Source: Datnioides undecimradiatus (lineage: Eukaryota; Chordata; Actinopteri; Lobotiformes; Datnioididae). From it: DNA of 64,000 nucleotides. The notes beneath the pieces are model-generated. The model searched no databases, was not told where the DNA came from, and saw only the letters and a program-made list of their open reading frames with translations. The position numbers and the translations under genes were made by a program. Positions 58,939-64,000 of this stretch are shown one piece after another; position 1 is the stretch's first letter, and every line of letters begins with the position of its first letter. The stretch lies in NCBI GenBank assembly GCA_008933995.1, contig WARS01001600.1:682001-746000 (forward strand), read 5' to 3'.

Positions 58939-59588
58939 TCATTGGTCGCTCGGCTCTCCTGCCCTCTCCTCCTCTTCTTCATCCTCCTCATCGAGAGACA
59001 CGACCCCAGAGGAGGCCACGTCAGAGACCCTCCTGCGTGGGTTGTAGTCGGGTGGGAACTCCACCCCGTTCCCCTCCGCCTCCACCTGGCACATGGTGCT
59101 CTCGTAGTCCTTGCAGGGGGTGTCGTCATCCTCACCAGGCGACAGGTACGTCTCAGAGTAAGACATGGAGTAGCAAGGAGAGTCCTGACCGCCGCAGGGC
59201 CTGATGCCCCGGCCTCCCCCGCCCAGGCTGTGGAAGCCACAGTCCCCTCCACCGGGCACGCTCTGCCCCGCCCTCTGAAGTCGGGCCAGCAGCAGCTCCT
59301 CGCCGCCCTGCAGCGCCGACAGGATCTTTGCGGCGAGCTCGGCGGCGTTGCTGTGGGAGTGGTTGCCGCGGTGGCCGCCCAGGTCACGCAGCAGCGGGTG
59401 GTGCTCGTCCAGGCTGCACAGGCTGGAGCACAGGGTGTCCGGAGAGCCCGCCGTGGGGGAGGGCTCTCCGCTGCCACCGCCCTCCCCGCCACCTCCCCCA
59501 CCCTCGCAACAGGGCCCTCGCAGGCCCAGGTGCTGGCAAAGCTGGCTGTGGATCAGGTCCTTCAAGTAGGGAGGATATGATGGCACAT
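58939..59588 (-). CDS. fam131a: fam131a last coding exon
   Basis: The acceptor TAG at 59590-59589 is the one that keeps phase with the previous donor; a CAG about 34 nt upstream would shift the frame. It encodes [20 protein letters not shown], a Gly/Glu run ([11 protein letters not shown]) not known to me from mammals, [36 protein letters not shown], a Gly-rich stretch, and [20 protein letters not shown] with an acidic end. The codons are very GC-rich, which makes long false frames on both strands here. Confidence 0.94.
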
Positions 59589-60785
59589 CTAGAGGGAATG
59601 ATACAGACTGTGAGCAAGACGTGCTGAAGGAAAGAGAACAACGAGAGGAGAAGAAGTGTGAGCCGGCGCTGTAATGGATGTGGTCAGTGAGCGGCTGTAG
59701 CATCAAATATTAGCAGGAGACACAGCAGCGAATGATGAAAGGTGACGAGAAATGAAGCCATGTGCAAACGAAAGCAGGGGAAACGCAGATGTGAATAAGC
59801 ATTTTTAAGAAAAGGAAATTGTTTTCATTCAGCGTGTTCATTCGGTGTTTTGCTAATTTGGATTTCGAATCCACCAAACTTGTTTATATCAAGATTTCAC
59901 TGCTGAAGCAGATGATGATTAATATTTTTATGAATATTCCAATACTGAAAAGCAACCAATGCAAAATTAATAAAGTGTTAAAGCATGATGTAAATGTTTT
60001 TGTATGATTCAGGGCAGAAGTATCAGGATTTATGTGACAAAATCAACAATTTCATGTTTGCAGTGGTTCTAAAATCAGATTGTGACAGGACAGAGAAGTG
60101 ATTCATGATTTCTGATTTTGGACAGGTGAATGTGACACACAGGTCGGTACATGTGAGGCTCCGTTCACTAACTGGCCTCTGCCAGAAGGTAAGAAGCCAC
60201 AGATACAGAATACATGAAGACAGAGAAGCAACGCTGAGCTGAATGTTATTAGCTGCAGCACAGGGTTATTGGTGGTTCAGTGTAATCAAGATGAAAGCTC
60301 TGGTATACACACACACACACACACACACACATACGTACAGAGGCATGGTCAAACACACTGTGTGTATTTATAACCCGCTCACACACCAGCCCCACACAGA
60401 CACTGTCTCTGCAGCAAAGGAAATGATATTAAACTTGCAGGAGGGATATCAAATTGCGCCGAGGAACAAAAAATGTCGGGAGGGGATGAAAAGTAGGGCA
60501 CTGGGACAATGAAAGATACCGAGAGGGGGAGACGGATGAGGAGGAGGGTGTGTGATGAGGCATTAGGAAGGAAGGAGACAATATGAAGGAAATAAATGTG
60601 ATTTAGCTTCACCGCGGCTCCTGTGCTGTGTGTGTGTGTGTGTGTGTGCGTACCTGTGCTCTGCGTGGTGGGCTCGTTGGCAGGCAGAAAGTCCTCGTCA
60701 TATGAGTCATCGTTGGACTCGTCGCCGTCCACAGAGGACCAGGCCCTCAGCTTAGCCTCCGCTATGGCGAACTGCTCTGCCACAC
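58939..60785 (-). CDS. fam131a: fam131a, last two coding exons (5' part outside window)
   Basis: FAM131A is a member of a small vertebrate family (A, B, C) without an established biochemical function. Exons on the minus strand are 60654-60785 and 58939-59588. Shared with human FAM131A are [20 protein letters not shown] followed by [21 protein letters not shown], a QDSPCYS and CLSP/YLSP-like segment, CKDYE, and the ending [12 protein letters not shown] with an acidic tail. These fit FAM131A rather than FAM131B (FAISEATLMAWSS). The visible part is about 259 residues. The upstream exons with the family block containing RVAH and IEW were not found up to 64000. It faces clcn2 tail to tail, as in mammals. 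Confidence 0.93.
59589..60653 (-). other. fam131a: fam131a intron, 1.1 kb
   Basis: AT-rich intron between the last two coding exons with (CA)n at 60307-60331 and the (TG)n next to the donor. Nothing else seen. Confidence 0.8.
60654..60785 (-). CDS. fam131a: fam131a penultimate exon
   Basis: Acceptor CACGCAG, donor GTACGC, phase 2 in and 1 out. It encodes [38 protein letters not shown] and TTQST. Both ends are flanked by microsatellites: (TG)n before the acceptor and (CA)n after the donor, read on the minus strand. Confidence 0.93.
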
Positions 60786-61996
60786 CTGCGTGAACACACA
60801 CACACACACACACACACAGGCATAAGCTGCACATGTAGACACACGCAAATACATGGTTGGCATGGGAACAAGGAGGCAGCGGGCCATTGTGGCTCCGTGT
60901 CATGGAGCTGTTTTTGACTGGCAGGCCTGTGTGAGGGGAAGGAGTGCACGCTGTAGCATCAGACCGGATACAGACAGCATTCCCGTTACAGGCGACGTTC
61001 CTCAGCGGTCATTTGGCCGGTGCACTTAAGATGGCTGTCTCTGGGGGTTTGATGGTGTTGTTGTGCAGGTTGCATTCCCGCCGGTGCGGAGGAGACAGCG
61101 AGTTGAAAGAAGCACAAAGGAGATCCTACGAAAGCTCAGACAGAACCTGAGCGTCGGTGGGAATGCCAGGAGGAAAATACTTGAGTAACCATAAGAAATG
61201 AGGACGATGCAACATCAGGTCAAGGTCTCAAGCCGTGGCCATGCTGAGCAGGGTGGAATCACCTGCAGCACAGTGGCTCATACGGGAAATCCAGCGTCGC
61301 ACAGGCTCCACTTCCACAGCAGTAATCCAGTTAGCTCAACAGGCTGTCATCACACTCGCCATCAGACACCAGATTTTAACAAAAAGGCTCGTTCCATCCA
61401 CCACAGAATCATTTTGTCTTTGCATCTTGATCTTTGTCGCCATCCAAGTTCATCCACTTTCAGTAAAATTCAACTCATCCTGATTTCAAACCAAAAGCCT
61501 GCAGATAAAGAGCGTTTCAGCAGCGCCTAGCTTCTGCACAGTGTTTCTGGGAATAACGTTTGGAGGAATTTGATTTTAACATTACGAAGTGAGGGTGAGT
61601 CACAGCAAACATGGAGCGTTACAGTGACTCAGAGGTGGATGGGGGTCTCCATTCAGTTGTCGACAACAACTTTCCTCTTTTAACACCTTCGTTATCAGAG
61701 CAGAGGGACGTAACCCTCAAACTGAGAGAGTTGGAGAAGACTGACTGAAGGGTGGACGTCCTTGGTTTGGGTCAAGCTTACCTGATCGTGCATCTCATGT
61801 TTTATAGGAATAAAACAGATTGATTTTGATATAAGGTTATGAAGAAATGTGGATTTTGGCATGCATTTTTAAAAATGTGCAAAGTGAGTAGTGATCCAAA
61901 GGGCTTAAAAGCATTTTTCATTTCATCCTGACTTCAGAAACCTGGTGTATGATGTCGGGAGCTGTAGCCATAATGAGTGTTTATTGACAGGATTTA

Positions 61997-62039
<43 letters not shown>

Positions 62040-64000
62040 GCGGAGTGATTTTAATCAGCGGCTGTATTACTGCAGTCGTTATTTGTGCAGTAATAACTCA
62101 TCACCATACGTGTGTAGCCTAACACACACACATATGAAACACACACGGAGGGGACAGCAGCGTGTGAGTGTGTGTCTGGCTGGGGTGACTCAGCATGTGC
62201 CAGAGCCAGTGAGCCACAAGGTCCAACTGACCAATCGCCTCCAATCATCATCAGGAGCCGGCCAATCAGAGCCTCCCCCTCTCTTTGTCCCTTCATCTCC
62301 CTGCTCGCCCTCTTCCTCTCAGTCCATCTGTTTTGTATTCCTCCCCGTTCAGCCACTCTCTCCTTCATGTCACGCCTTTCTTCCAATCGTCTCTCTCGAT
62401 AAAACGCTCTATCGACTCACCTGAGTCTCCTCATCCCCGCCATTCTTTTCTCTTTCAGCCTCGTCCCTCACTTCTCATTTTGACTCCTATCTCTCTGGCT
62501 CTCTCTCCCCTCAGTCTGCATCCTTTATGTCGCTCTCTCTCTGACTCTCCCTGGTCAATGCTCAGTATTCATGCGTTGTCTCCCACAGAGAGGGATCGAT
62601 GCTCCCATTCATCCTCCACTGTAGCTGGGCCCTGAACTCTCCTCACAAACACTGGAACATCCTCTGGCAAACCCGGCCGTGCACGCTGCTCTTTAGTTCT
62701 CCTTTGAAAAGCTTTTTTTTTTTTTAAATTCCTTGAACTCGGGAAGAAAGGCAGTTTTCAGTTGCACACACACTTTTTTTTTATGTCCCTGACCCACATA
62801 ACACACAAAAATAGTGATAAATAGACACACAAAGCCACATCTCTGTGCTTCTCCACAGACAAGGAGCATCTACGGATGACCAGGCAGTATCAGCTGTCAC
62901 TGGTGCAGACTGTCATATTAATAATAAAATGAAATTTACTGTCTTAAACTGAAAACTGTGAAAAAAATGTGCCGCTGAGGATCTGAGGGTCTCTCTTTAT
63001 CGCGGTTTGGACGTTGAGCTCCGTGTTTTTTGGTGTTTTCCAGTTTTATTTTGAAAGGTTTTTCCCTCTTGCGTCTCCGTTCACTTGTTTCCTGTGTTTG
63101 ACTGGCTCATTGCTCTCACCTGTTACTTGTTAGTGTTCCCGCCCAGTCTATGTTCCCACCTTCCACGTCGTCCCTTGTGTTTTTCCTTGTCTTCCCTCAC
63201 ATGTTTGGATTCATGGTTGTGGAGTTTTGCCTGTTTCTTGGACGTTGCTTCCTCCTGCTCCTCTTGGTTTTGGACTGAATACCTGGTTTGACTCTCCCTG
63301 CCTTGACTACCTGTAAGCCCAAGCCCTGTTACTATAAATCGCTTGACAATCTCTGCTCCTGGTCTCCACCTGCACTTGGGTCCATCTCCTTGAGTTCCCT
63401 GTTCCTCTCTGTGGCACAGCTCTGACACTTTTCTTCTTTCTGTCACACACATTCTTTACCGCTTTATCCGCAGGTGTCTGTACACAGAGATACAGTGTGG
63501 ATGCACTGTGGCAGGCAGTTGGTGCTACAGTGGTTTTTGCAGTTTTAAATGTGTCAGCTCACATTTTCTTCATAAATACTCAGTTGGTTATTAGTCAAAC
63601 AATATGTCCTGCAGATGAATTTGAGATTTTAACGGAAAATGCTCATTTTAAATCTGCATTAACAGTTTTTTTAGATGAGCTGTCAGCGCAGCGGTGTTCA
63701 CCAGCGAGCCCCTAACTTTGTCTGTCAGTTTGTTGTCGGGCAGGTAGTGTCTGAGCTTTTTCACTGAAGGAGAAGGGAGTGGGATTGATGGGAGCTGCCA
63801 GAGTGAACCAGAACAGTAAAGCTACGGGCTGTAAAAACAAACCAATGAGCTGAAAGATATTAAACGCTCTGCAGCGCTGAGGGGAACTGCAGAGCCGGGT
63901 GATAATTCTCTGTGGATTCATCACCACAAGCCACTGCTTTCACGTTCCACACAGCCATTGTTCAGAAAGGATATCGATCACAGCTGCTTTAGGAAAACTG
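60786..64000 (-). other. fam131a: fam131a upstream intron (partial)
   Basis: I looked here for the next fam131a exon (family block RVAH..IEWQGW) and did not find it, so it is taken as intron. It holds (TG)n at 62000-62037 and a cluster of CCAAT boxes with an NF-E2-like site at 62185-62273. Confidence 0.6.
62000..62037 (+). repeat. (TG)n microsatellite
   Basis: Pure TG run of about 38 bp in the fam131a upstream intron. Confidence 0.95.

Noticed and set aside
58695-59501. 268-codon open frame on the minus strand
   Set aside because: It is another frame of the fam131a last exon; the true frame carries the conserved FAM131A motifs.
58942-59580. 212-codon open frame on the plus strand
   Set aside because: Antisense shadow of the GC-rich fam131a exon.

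Overview
The window is nuclear DNA of a ray-finned fish, most likely a percomorph teleost. This rests on vertebrate-type GT-AG split genes, dense (TG)n/(CA)n microsatellites, fragments resembling dispersed repeats common in spiny-rayed fish, and recognisable vertebrate protein families. No prokaryotic, viral or CRISPR-like material was seen. About 4% of the window is protein-coding.

Three genes can be supported. (1) Positions 4066-38353, + strand: the 3' half of clcn2 (ClC-2 voltage-gated chloride channel). Twelve coding exons keep one reading frame from the end of the membrane domain through both CBS domains to a stop whose last residues resemble human ClC-2. The 5' half lies left of the window, so 1-4065 is intron. 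(2) Positions 46131-49808, - strand: a complete three-exon small heat-shock protein gene of 200 codons, closest to HSPB7 (a diverged HSPB7-like gene, possibly the fish gene called hspb12). A TATA-like box and a perfect CArG box lie just upstream. (3) Positions 58939-60785, - strand: the last two coding exons of fam131a; its 5' exons lie right of the window.

clcn2 and fam131a converge tail to tail, as in mammals (CLCN2/FAM131A on human 3q27), with the HSPB7-like gene between them. The related human cluster on 1p36 carries HSPB7, CLCNKA/CLCNKB and FAM131C, so the fish locus looks like a copy of the same ancestral chloride channel / HSPB7 / FAM131 block that kept its small heat-shock member. This is the main biological inference.

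The rest is intron and intergenic DNA: microsatellites (several touching splice sites), a 15-bp minisatellite before one clcn2 exon, a 34-bp tandem repeat, a 29-bp palindrome next to a perfect CRE, a strong G-quadruplex motif downstream of the clcn2 stop, and fragments of dispersed repeats. I found no convincing RNA gene, no autonomous mobile element and no further protein-coding gene. The many open frames of 60-230 codons elsewhere lack splice context and look like chance.
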